This document shows, in pieces, positions 26,888-33,805 of a stretch of 33,805 bases of DNA. The notes under the pieces were generated by a model that saw only the letters and a program-made list of their open reading frames with translations, did no database searches and was not told where the DNA came from. Position numbers and translations under genes: made by a program. This DNA comes from Lachnospiraceae bacterium Zagget2. Its GTDB lineage: Bacteria > Bacillota > Clostridia > Lachnospirales > Lachnospiraceae. The stretch lies in contig MSHD01000064.1 of NCBI GenBank assembly GCA_001941045.1, forward strand, positions 1-33,805. Reading direction: 5' to 3'. The stretch's first letter is position 1. Every line of letters begins with the position of its first letter.

Positions 26888-27989
26888 TTACCGGTACCTC
26901 CTGATATTTTCTAAGTACAAAATGCATCGTCGTCCCGATGCCTTCCCTGCTCGTAGCCCAGACCTGTCCTCCGTGATCCTCTATGATCTTGTGGACGATC
27001 GACAGCCCGATGCCGCTGCCACCCTTGGAGGCATTGCGCGAGGTGTCGGTACGATAAAAACGGTCAAAAATGTAGGGCAGATCCTTGGCCGCGATACCCT
27101 TGCCGTTATCCTCGATCTCCACCTGAATGAAATCTCCGACATCCTTCACGCGAATTGCGATAAACCGGGTCTCCTTGTCCATATATTTTACTGCGTTTCC
27201 GACGATATTATTGATAACGCGCTTGAGCTGCTCGGCGTCGGCAATCACGATCACATCCTGCGCCACGTCGTTGTCATAGCTCAGGCCGATCTTCTGCTGA
27301 CCGAGCTCCAGTCCGACATCCTCGAAGCAGTCGTCGAAATATTCCCGCACATTGATCTTGCTGAAGGTGTAGGGAATGCGATTCGTGTCGATCTTTGAGT
27401 AGAAGGTCAGCTCGTTGATCAGACGATCCATGTCGTTCGCCTTGTTGTAGATCGTGCGCAGATATTTCTCCTGCTTCTCGGGCGTATCAGCCACGCCGTC
27501 CAGAAGGCCCTCCACATAGCCCTTGATCGCGGTGATCGGCGTCTTCAGGTCATGGGAAATATTGCTGATCAGCTCCTTGTTCTGGCTGTCGAAGACGACC
27601 TTCTCCTCCGTGCTCTCCTTGAGCCGGACGCGCATCTCCTCGAAATCCTCGCAGAGCTCGCCGATCTCGTCATTGTCCTCGATCTCCACCTCAAAGTCCA
27701 GATTTCCATCGCGGATATTCCGCGTGGCCCGCTTCAGCGTCTCCAGCGGCGTCAGAAAGCTCCGATAGAGCCAGACGAGCAGAAATCCACAGGTCAGCGC
27801 CATGATCAGCAGCATCGACAGCAGCATCTCGACCAGAAACTCCTTCGTCTGCGGCGTCACGACGCCGGCCGGCTGCAGGCTCATGAAACCCAGGAAAATC
27901 ATCGAGACCAGAAACAGCGGTACCGCGATCACGATGCCAAATGTCACGACCAGCCTCATCTTCAGATTCAAAACACGATTCCTCCACAT
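26880..27989 (-). CDS. Sensor histidine kinase
   Basis: Membrane kinase partner of the response regulator, up to 369 aa. Two transmembrane segments (about 12-37 and 53-76) enclose only a short external loop, so it probably senses a membrane or intramembrane signal. A HAMP region, phospho-acceptor His146 (ISNISHDLKTPIT), and an ATP-binding domain (IVGNAVKYM, DNGKGI, GGSGIGLSIV) follow. Start choice is uncertain. ATG 27989 has no ribosome binding site, while TTG 27971 has GGAGGAA seven bases upstream and may be the true start. Gene order is kinase then regulator. Confidence 0.93.
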   Translation of the reverse strand: MWRNRVLNLKMRLVVTFGIVIAVPLFLVSMIFLGFMSLQPAGVVTPQTKEFLVEMLLSMLLIMALTCGFLLVWLYRSFLTPLETLKRATRNIRDGNLDFEVEIEDNDEIGELCEDFEEMRVRLKESTEEKVVFDSQNKELISNISHDLKTPITAIKGYVEGLLDGVADTPEKQEKYLRTIYNKANDMDRLINELTFYSKIDTNRIPYTFSKINVREYFDDCFEDVGLELGQQKIGLSYDNDVAQDVIVIADAEQLKRVINNIVGNAVKYMDKETRFIAIRVKDVGDFIQVEIEDNGKGIAAKDLPYIFDRFYRTDTSRNASKGGSGIGLSIVHKIIEDHGGQVWATSREGIGTTMHFVLRKYQEVPVSE

Positions 27990-28051
27990 TTATAACTAAA
28001 AGTATTGTAACATAAATACAGGGGCTGTTTTATAAACTTTTTCTAAAATGC

Positions 28052-28080
28052 TTGACATTTCCATAAAGCCGGCGTATGGT
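28052..28080 (+). promoter_or_regulatory. Promoter of metK
   Basis: TTGACA (28052-28057), 17-nt spacer, TATGGT (28075-28080), about 30 nt upstream of the riboswitch. Confidence 0.8.
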
Positions 28081-28110
28081 ATTCCACAGGAAAAGTCCAT
28101 AGTGCAGTTT

Positions 28111-28256
28111 CTCTTATTCAGAGCGGTGGAGATACATAGGATCTGTGAAGCCCGGCAACCCCTGCATACAGGAAGGTGCTAACCTGAGCGAGTAATCGAA
28201 CAATAAGAGAACCTGAAATATGTTATCAGGTTCGCTTATCACGCGGACCTTTCTTT
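28111..28256 (+). ncRNA. SAM-I (S-box) riboswitch with transcription attenuator
   Basis: Aptamer 28111-28209: P1 CTCTTATT / AATAAGAG, the conserved AGAGCGGTGGAGA start, the GAAGCCCGGCAACC core and an AGGTGCTAA segment. The terminator has arms GGTTCGC (28229-28235) and GCGGACC (28243-28249) followed by TTTCTTT. The alternative antiterminator pairs 28203-28216 with 28226-28239 (13 of 14 positions). It uses the 3' strand of P1 and the terminator's 5' arm. SAM binding should therefore stop metK transcription. Confidence 0.97.
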
Positions 28257-28289
28257 ATACCATTTATTTATCGGAAGGAGTACGAAAGC

Positions 28290-29477
28290 ATGGAAAAAAT
28301 CTTATTTACATCTGAATCGGTAACGGAAGGACATCCGGATAAAATCTGCGACCAGATCTCCGACGCCATCCTCGATGCCCTGATGGAGCAGGATCCGATG
28401 AGCCGCGTGGCCTGCGAGACGGCCACGACCACCGGTCTCGTAGTCGTCATGGGTGAGATCTCGACCAAAGCCTATGTCGATATTCAGAAAATCGTCCGCG
28501 ACACGATCCGCGAGATCGGTTACACACGCGGAAAATATGGTTTTGATGCGGACAACTGTGCGGTCATCACAGCCATCGACGAACAGTCCACTGATATCGC
28601 GATGGGCGTCGACCGCGCGCTCGAGGCAAAGGAGCACACGATGGACGAGAGCGAGATTGAGGCCATCGGGGCCGGCGACCAGGGTATGATGTTCGGCTAC
28701 GCGACCAACGAGACGCCGGAGCTTATGCCTTATCCGATCGCGCTCGCACACAAACTTGCCCTGCAGCTTACCAGGGTGCGCAAAGACGGCACGCTGCCCT
28801 ACTTAAGGCCGGACGGCAAGACGCAGGTGACGGTGGAGTACGACGAGGCCGGAAAGCCGGTGCGTCTGGACGCGGTCGTGCTCTCCACGCAGCACAGCGA
28901 GGATGTCACGCAGGAGCAGATTCACGCCGACATCCGCAAATATGTATTTGATCCGATTCTTCCGCCGGATATGGTCGACGCGGACACGAAGTTCTTTATT
29001 AATCCGACCGGGCGTTTCGTCATCGGTGGCCCGCACGGTGACAGCGGCCTGACCGGGCGCAAAATCATCGTCGACACTTACGGCGGCTACGCGCGTCACG
29101 GCGGCGGCGCCTTCTCCGGGAAGGACTGCACGAAGGTCGACCGCTCTGCTGCTTACGCCGCACGCTACGCGGCGAAAAACATCGTGGCGGCCGGACTCGC
29201 CGACAAATGCGAGATCCAGCTCTCCTACGCGATCGGCGTCGCGAGGCCGACCTCCATCATGGTGGACACCTTCGGCACGGGAAAGGTCTCCGATCAGAAG
29301 CTCGTGGATATCATAAGAGAAAACTTTGACCTGCGCCCCGCCGGCATCATCAAAATGCTCGACCTGCGTCGCCCGATCTATAAACAGACCGCGGCCTACG
29401 GACATTTTGGCCGCACAGATCTTGATCTGCCATGGGAGCGGACAGATAAGGCAGAGGCTCTGAAAAAATACCTGTAA
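28290..29477 (+). CDS. metK: S-adenosylmethionine synthetase
   Basis: Cytoplasmic enzyme that makes SAM from methionine and ATP; 395 aa, full length. Motifs are [15 protein letters not shown] near the N-terminus, [21 protein letters not shown] and DLDLPWE near the end. The start is ATG 28290 behind GGAAGGAG. It is monocistronic, controlled by the SAM riboswitch immediately upstream, and closed by a bidirectional terminator shared with murA. Confidence 0.99.
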   Translation: MEKILFTSESVTEGHPDKICDQISDAILDALMEQDPMSRVACETATTTGLVVVMGEISTKAYVDIQKIVRDTIREIGYTRGKYGFDADNCAVITAIDEQSTDIAMGVDRALEAKEHTMDESEIEAIGAGDQGMMFGYATNETPELMPYPIALAHKLALQLTRVRKDGTLPYLRPDGKTQVTVEYDEAGKPVRLDAVVLSTQHSEDVTQEQIHADIRKYVFDPILPPDMVDADTKFFINPTGRFVIGGPHGDSGLTGRKIIVDTYGGYARHGGGAFSGKDCTKVDRSAAYAARYAAKNIVAAGLADKCEIQLSYAIGVARPTSIMVDTFGTGKVSDQKLVDIIRENFDLRPAGIIKMLDLRRPIYKQTAAYGHFGRTDLDLPWERTDKAEALKKYL

Positions 29478-29482
29478 AGTTC

Positions 29483-29525
29483 AAAAACCCCGCGAGGATC
29501 TGTCGCCTCGCGGGGTCTTGTCTTT
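29483..29525. terminator. Bidirectional terminator between metK and murA
   Basis: Perfect 10-bp stem CCCCGCGAGG / CCTCGCGGGG (29488-29497, 29506-29515). T-rich tracts on the plus side and five T on the minus side (29487-29483) follow it. Confidence 0.93.
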
Positions 29526-29528
29526 TTG

Positions 29529-30821
29529 TCAGCCGACCTTCAGCCGGAACTTCTGAATCTCCTTCTCACCGGAAACCTTCTCGATCTTCGCGCCGAGCTG
29601 CTGCAGCTTCAGATCCAGATTCTCATAGCCGCGCTCGATATAGTAGATATCATCGACAATCGTGATACCTTCCGCCGCAAGCCCCGCAATCACGAGAGCC
29701 GCGCCTGCCCTGAGATCCGGAGTATTCACATGAGCCCCGGTAAAGCGCTCCACGCCTGTAATCACAGCCACGTTCCCCTCAACCTTGATCGAAGCGCCCA
29801 TACGGATAAGTTCATCCACGTAACGGAAGCGGTTTTCAAAGATACTCTCTGTCACGATGCTGGTGCCGTCCGCCAGAGCGAGCGATACCGCAATCTGCGG
29901 CTGCATATCGGTCGGAAATCCGGGATAGGGCATCGTCTTCACATGTGTGCTGTGCAGCTTCTCCGGACCGATGACCTGTATCGCATCGTCGTACTCACGC
30001 ACTCTGCAGCCAAGCTCGAGCAGCTTGGATGTCGTCGCCTCAAGGTGCTTCGGAATCACGTTGTGCAGCAGTACATCCCCGCCAGTCACGGCCGCCGCGA
30101 ACATAAATGTTCCGGCCTCGATCTGGTCCGGGATAATCGAATAATCGGACTTGTGGAGCCTCTGTACACCGGTCACACGGATGACATCCGTCCCCGCGCC
30201 CTTGATGCGCGCTCCCATACTGTTCAGGAAACTGGCAACATCCACGACATGCGGTTCCTTCGCCGCATTCTCGATCGTCGTGTTGCCCTCCGCCATAGAG
30301 GCGGCCATCATGATATTGATCGTCGCGCCCACGCTGACCATATCCAGGAAAATATGAGCTCCGTGCAGGCGCTTCGCCTCGGCGATAATAAAGCCGTGCT
30401 CAATCCTGGTCTCCGCGCCCATGGCCTTGAAGCCCTTAAGATGCTGATCGATCGGGCGGCTGCCGATATTACACCCGCCCGGCAGCGGTACCTGCGCCTT
30501 TTTGTATTTGCCCAGCAGGGCTCCGAGCAGATAGTAAGACGCCCGGATCTTCTTCATATTTTCATTTTCTACGATGCAGTTCTCCACACAGGATCCGTTC
30601 ACCGTCACGGTATGGCGATCCACACGCTCCACATGGGTGCCGATATCCTGCATGGCTTCAAGAAGCACATTGATATCTCTTACATCAGGAAGATTCTCTA
30701 TCCGGACGGTCTCGTCCGTCATATTCGCGGCCGCCAGAATGGCAAGCGCCGCGTTCTTCGCGCCGCCGATGCCCACTTCACCTTTCAATGGGACGCCGCC
30801 TTTGATTACATATTGTTCCAC
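29529..30821 (-). CDS. murA: UDP-N-acetylglucosamine 1-carboxyvinyltransferase
   Basis: First committed enzyme of peptidoglycan precursor synthesis, adding enolpyruvate from PEP to UDP-GlcNAc; cytoplasmic, 430 aa. It shows GGAKNAALAILAAA, the active-site Cys117 in PLPGGCNIGSRPID (the residue alkylated by fosfomycin) and the FPTDMQPQ motif. The start codon is GTG at 30821 behind GAGGTG. Firmicutes often carry two murA copies. Which one this is cannot be told here. Confidence 0.98.
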   Translation of the reverse strand: MEQYVIKGGVPLKGEVGIGGAKNAALAILAAANMTDETVRIENLPDVRDINVLLEAMQDIGTHVERVDRHTVTVNGSCVENCIVENENMKKIRASYYLLGALLGKYKKAQVPLPGGCNIGSRPIDQHLKGFKAMGAETRIEHGFIIAEAKRLHGAHIFLDMVSVGATINIMMAASMAEGNTTIENAAKEPHVVDVASFLNSMGARIKGAGTDVIRVTGVQRLHKSDYSIIPDQIEAGTFMFAAAVTGGDVLLHNVIPKHLEATTSKLLELGCRVREYDDAIQVIGPEKLHSTHVKTMPYPGFPTDMQPQIAVSLALADGTSIVTESIFENRFRYVDELIRMGASIKVEGNVAVITGVERFTGAHVNTPDLRAGAALVIAGLAAEGITIVDDIYYIERGYENLDLKLQQLGAKIEKVSGEKEIQKFRLKVG

Positions 30822-31017
30822 GTTTACACCTCGGTAACGACTTATATTCTTATATTCAGCTTGCTCCGAACGAGCTGTTTTTATTCAACACAAAATCGCA
30901 TGTCAGCCTTGACATACTGGGTTCATTATAGACCACTGATCAGGAAAATGCAATCCATACATTTACAGAAAAAGGATATTTTTTTCGAGAATCCTCCGGC
31001 ACTGTTTTTCTCTTCTA

Positions 31018-31048
31018 AAAAGAAAACTGCCGCATTTTATGCGGCAGT
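31018..31048 (-). terminator. Terminator after the dCMP deaminase gene
   Basis: Stem ACTGCCGCAT / ATGCGGCAGT (31026-31035, 31039-31048) with a three-base loop and a T-rich tract on the minus strand beyond 31026. It ends the transcript from tsaC and the deaminase gene. Confidence 0.88.
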
Positions 31049-31082
31049 CCCGTTTTATCCTCGTGTTATTTCTGTGTTATCC

Positions 31083-31568
31083 TTATACTTCCAGGCTGAT
31101 CGTCCGCCCGCTCTTTTTGTAGGGCGTCACCTTTACCCCCGCGGCGCGCAGCATGCGCTTCGACGCCAGATTCGCGGGCGTCCCGCCATACTTGTCATCC
31201 GCGTAAACAATCTCGCCAATCCCCGCCTGAATAATCGCCTTTGTGCACTCATTGCAGGGAAACAGCGTCACATAGAGTTTCGTTCCGTCCAGGCCGCCTC
31301 CCCGGTAATTCAGGATCGCGTTCAGCTCGCTGTGCGTCACGTAGGCGTACTTGCTGTCATACAGCTCCCCCTCACGGCACCACGGGAACTCGTCGTCGTC
31401 ACACCCTTTTGGAAATCCATTATACCCCATAGACAGGATTTTATTCTCCTTACTGACAATACACGCGCCGACCTGTGTGTTCGGATCCTTGGAGCGCATG
31501 GCAGCCAGCTGCGCAATGCCCATAAAATATTCGTCCCACGAAATGTAATCTGTCCTCTTATCGCTCAT
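31083..31568 (-). CDS. dCMP deaminase-like cytidine/deoxycytidylate deaminase
   Basis: Zinc-dependent deaminase of 161 aa. The zinc/catalytic motifs are THSELNAIL (an HSE variant of HAE) and PCNECTKAI, with DPNTQVGACIV before them, as in deoxycytidylate deaminase and the ComEB group. It would convert dCMP to dUMP for thymidylate synthesis. The start is ATG 31568 behind GGAGG; an upstream TTG at 31586 is less likely. It begins 14 nt after the tsaC stop, so the two genes are cotranscribed. Confidence 0.93.
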   Translation of the reverse strand: MSDKRTDYISWDEYFMGIAQLAAMRSKDPNTQVGACIVSKENKILSMGYNGFPKGCDDDEFPWCREGELYDSKYAYVTHSELNAILNYRGGGLDGTKLYVTLFPCNECTKAIIQAGIGEIVYADDKYGGTPANLASKRMLRAAGVKVTPYKKSGRTISLEV

Positions 31569-31582
31569 GTTTCCTCCTTTTC

Positions 31583-32653
31583 TCAAAGTGTGATCACCTG
31601 ATGTCCCGCCGCTTTCAGAAGGCGGTTCATAATCGCCTGTCCAAGTCCCGGAGCCTCAAAAGATTCTGAATAAATCTCCTCCACGCCGTCCGCGTCAAAT
31701 TCCCGCAGGATCGCGAACAGGTGGTTCGCGATCGAGAGCTCGTCCTTTCGCGAACCCACGCACTTCACATCTCCGCGCGGATAACGCGCTTTCGTCTCTT
31801 CGGTGCAGATAACGCCGACCTTTTTCTCACCGGCAGCTTTTTCGTTGATATAAGAAATAACCTGCTCCTGCGGGCCCTCCACAATCTTCAGATCCGCCTG
31901 CGGCGCATAATGCCGGTATTTCATGCCGGGCGCTTTCGGGCGCACGTTCGAATCATCAACAATCAGCCCCCGATCCATCCGGACTTCGCCCAGTACCGCC
32001 CGCAGCATTTCCATCGAAATATAGCCCGGCCGCAGAACCGTCGGCACGTCCTCCGTCAGATCCACAATCGTCGATTCCAGCCCGATCTGCACCGCTCCGC
32101 CATCCAGAATCAGGGGAATCCTGCCCTGCAAATCCTCGTAGACATGCTGCGCGGTCGTAGGACTCGGCCGCCCCGAAGTATTCGCGCTCGGCGCCGCCAC
32201 GTAGCCGCCTCCCCGGCGAATCAGCTCCAGCGCAATCGGATCCGATGGCATCCGAACCGCCACCGTATCAAGACCGCCGGTCGTACCGTAGGGTACGCGG
32301 TCACTCTTCTGAAAAATCATCGTCAGCGGCCCCGGCCAGAACGCCTCCGCCAGCTTCCGCGCCGCCTCCGGTACCTCCGTCACAATCTCCGCAAGATGTT
32401 CCATATCCGCGATATGAACGATCAGCGGATTGTCCGAAGGGCGTCCCTTCGCCGCATAGATCCTGCGCGCCGCACTCTCATCCAGCGCGTCCCCGCCGAG
32501 TCCGTAGACCGTCTCGGTCGGAAATGCCACCAGGCCACCGCTTCGCAGAATGCGTCCCGCCTCCTCCATCGCCGCGGCATCGATCTGCGCGCGGTCGATC
32601 TTCTGTACAATTGTCTGCAAATCCTTCACCTTCCGTCCCGTCCAGTGTAGCAT
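31583..32653 (-). CDS. tsaC: Threonylcarbamoyl-AMP synthase (Sua5/YwlC type)
   Basis: Makes threonylcarbamoyl-AMP for the t6A37 modification of ANN-decoding tRNAs. About 356 aa: a YrdC domain (GGLVAFPTETVYGLGGDA, KGRPSDNPLIVHI, PSANTSGRPSPT) plus a C-terminal Sua5 domain (PKAPGMKYRHYAPQA onwards). The start is uncertain. ATG 32653 has almost no ribosome binding site. GTG 32629 and TTG 32620 (behind GGAAGGTG) remain possible. Further upstream the frame is only antisense to the ACT-domain gene. Confidence 0.94.
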   Translation of the reverse strand: MLHWTGRKVKDLQTIVQKIDRAQIDAAAMEEAGRILRSGGLVAFPTETVYGLGGDALDESAARRIYAAKGRPSDNPLIVHIADMEHLAEIVTEVPEAARKLAEAFWPGPLTMIFQKSDRVPYGTTGGLDTVAVRMPSDPIALELIRRGGGYVAAPSANTSGRPSPTTAQHVYEDLQGRIPLILDGGAVQIGLESTIVDLTEDVPTVLRPGYISMEMLRAVLGEVRMDRGLIVDDSNVRPKAPGMKYRHYAPQADLKIVEGPQEQVISYINEKAAGEKKVGVICTEETKARYPRGDVKCVGSRKDELSIANHLFAILREFDADGVEEIYSESFEAPGLGQAIMNRLLKAAGHQVITL

Positions 32654-32678
32654 CCTGTAAGAAAAAAAGCAATCGGCA

Positions 32679-32707
32679 TTGCGAAATGGAAAATGATTTG
32701 CTACAAT
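32679..32707 (+). promoter_or_regulatory. Promoter of the ACT-domain gene
   Basis: TTGCGA (32679-32684), 17-nt spacer, TACAAT (32702-32707), about 70 nt before the start codon. Confidence 0.75.
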
Positions 32708-32777
32708 CGACATTGTAGTTCGAAGCGATCTGCTGCTCCGGCACACCAGACATTTACATATAAAGGAGAACAACATC

Positions 32778-33182
32778 ATGCTGAAACAACTGTCCATATA
32801 CGCGGAAAACAGAAAGGGCGCTGCCCAGGCGATCACCGGCCTGCTCGCAGAGCAAAACATCAATATCCTCGGCTCCGTCATCAACGACGGCGCGGAGTTC
32901 GGCATCATCCGCATGGTCGTATCCGACCCGGAGAAGGCGCAGCGCACACTGGAGACGGCCGGATATCTGTGCAGGCTCATCGACGTGCTCGGCGTCGAGG
33001 TGGCCGACGAGGTCGGCAATCTCAATAAGCTTCTGAAAGCACTCTCCGACAGCAATGTGAACGCCACCTACATCTACCTCTCCTTCAACCGCGATACCGC
33101 CAAGCCAGTCATGGTGATGCACACGGAGGATATCTTTGAAACGGAGTCCTGCCTCGAATCCAAGGGCTTTTCACTGCTGTAA
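32778..33182 (+). CDS. Tandem ACT-domain protein
   Basis: Small cytoplasmic protein of 134 aa made of two ACT domains (about 1-70 and 71-134; QLSIYAENRKGAAQAITGLL and VEVADEVGNLNKLLKAL). ACT domains bind amino acids and usually regulate metabolic enzymes. A free-standing pair suggests a regulator or sensor. It starts at ATG 32778 behind AAAGGAG. Its last 12 nt overlap the 3' end of the convergent amidase gene. No enzyme partner is adjacent, so the ligand is unknown. Confidence 0.9.
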   Translation: MLKQLSIYAENRKGAAQAITGLLAEQNINILGSVINDGAEFGIIRMVVSDPEKAQRTLETAGYLCRLIDVLGVEVADEVGNLNKLLKALSDSNVNATYIYLSFNRDTAKPVMVMHTEDIFETESCLESKGFSLL

Positions 33183-33773
33183 AGATTCGTTCAGATATTC
33201 CATCACCCCCATCGTCACCGCCCAGGCGACCCGGCTCTGATAGCTTTCCTCCTGGAGCAGCTTCGCCTCCTCCCAGTTCGAGAGGAAACCGCACTCCACG
33301 ATCGCGATCGGAGCCTCCGTCTTTTTCAGAAGATAATAGCTCTCATTCGCCTTAGCCTGCCGCGTATTCTCCGGGTCAAGGTACGAGATGAGCTTCGCCT
33401 GCAGCGTCTCCGCCAGCCTCTGCGCGTCCGCCGACGTCCCGTAGTAAAAGACCTGCGCACCGCTGACGTATTCCTCGTGATAGCTGTTCTGGTGAATGCT
33501 GACCACGCAGTCCGGCTGTGTCTCATTGATCAGCGCGCAGCGATTCTTCAGATCCTGCGCCTTTTTGTTGGAAGAATTCTCATCATAAAGGCCGATGTCC
33601 TCCTCGCGCGTCATGATGACTTCGACGTCCTGCTGCTCCAGCATGGCCTGTACCTTCTTCGCGATAATCAGGTTGATATCCTTCTCCAGGGAGTCGTCCA
33701 CGCCGATCTTGCCCGGGTCGTTGCCGCCGTGGGGCGGTAGTAAGTTGCGGTAATTTGTACCGATACGGTACAT
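33171..33773 (-). CDS. N-acetylmuramoyl-L-alanine amidase (Amidase_3), N-terminus irregular
   Basis: Zinc amidase that cuts the MurNAc-L-Ala bond of peptidoglycan. The metal and catalytic residues are visible: His in PHGGNDPG, Glu in SLEKDINL, His in VVSIHQNSYH, and catalytic Glu in VECGFLSN. The usual strand reading DPGHGG is shortened to LLPPHGG, so the first beta-strand is altered or the true start lies elsewhere. The frame is also open to the window edge (33805) with no other start, so the gene may be partial. No signal peptide is visible in this part. Confidence 0.85.
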   Translation of the reverse strand: MYRIGTNYRNLLPPHGGNDPGKIGVDDSLEKDINLIIAKKVQAMLEQQDVEVIMTREEDIGLYDENSSNKKAQDLKNRCALINETQPDCVVSIHQNSYHEEYVSGAQVFYYGTSADAQRLAETLQAKLISYLDPENTRQAKANESYYLLKKTEAPIAIVECGFLSNWEEAKLLQEESYQSRVAWAVTMGVMEYLNESLQQ

Positions 33774-33805
33774 TTGATTTTTCTTAAATGTGCTTCGTAG
33801 AAAAT

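Noticed and set aside
32654-33067. A 138-residue N-terminal extension of the threonylcarbamoyl-AMP synthase
   Set aside because: That part of the frame is antisense to the ACT-domain gene and its promoter, and has no homology to Sua5/YwlC proteins.

Overview
The window looks like chromosome of a spore-forming anaerobic Firmicute, most likely a Lachnospiraceae-type Clostridium. The reasons are moderately high GC coding sequence with AT-rich gaps, strong AGGAGG ribosome binding sites, TTGACA/TATAAT promoters, a SAM-I riboswitch before metK, an isoleucine T-box before ileS, a spoIID-spoIIQ-type sporulation pair, a rubrerythrin/PerR pair and no respiratory genes. The organism call is inference. 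I see no rRNA, tRNA, CRISPR array or intact insertion sequence.

Layout. (1) 1-2450: trmB, a long non-coding gap with a cluster of DnaA-box-like 9-mers, then rubrerythrin and perR, each behind a consensus promoter overlapped by a palindromic operator. (2) 2500-7214: a radical SAM protein, an M20 amidohydrolase convergent with it, a secreted SH3/NlpC-P60 hydrolase and a hemolysin III-like membrane protein. (3) 7300-11930: a metal (possibly molybdate/tungstate) ABC transporter plus MoeA-like cassette. Each of its four genes carries a lesion: a frameshift, a Walker A Gly-to-Glu change, and two in-frame TAG codons. A 99-nt copy of the hemolysin III 3' end lies on its far side, so the cassette sits between direct repeats. 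(4) 12003-18297: a four-gene operon (two short-chain dehydrogenases, an enoate-reductase-type flavoenzyme and an MFS carrier) transcribed away from a PucR/CdaR-type regulator, with a palindromic site between them. This is the best candidate here for an uncharacterised catabolic or reductive system. (5) 18301-20010: spoIIQ-like and spoIID-like genes. (6) 20101-26197: ileS (type 2) and glgP, probably in one transcript under T-box control; the leader carries an unusual palindrome-rich segment. (7) 26198-33805: a two-component system, metK under a SAM riboswitch, murA, a dCMP deaminase-like protein, a threonylcarbamoyl-AMP synthase, an ACT-domain protein and a cell-wall amidase running to the window edge.

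How the genes work together. Regions 5-7 are mostly housekeeping with RNA-level control of amino-acid-linked genes (Ile for ileS, SAM for metK). Region 4 has the composition of a substrate-inducible module: a carrier, an enzyme for reducing activated C=C bonds, and two carbonyl/alcohol oxidoreductases. Region 3 appears to be a decaying or phase-inactivated metal acquisition unit.
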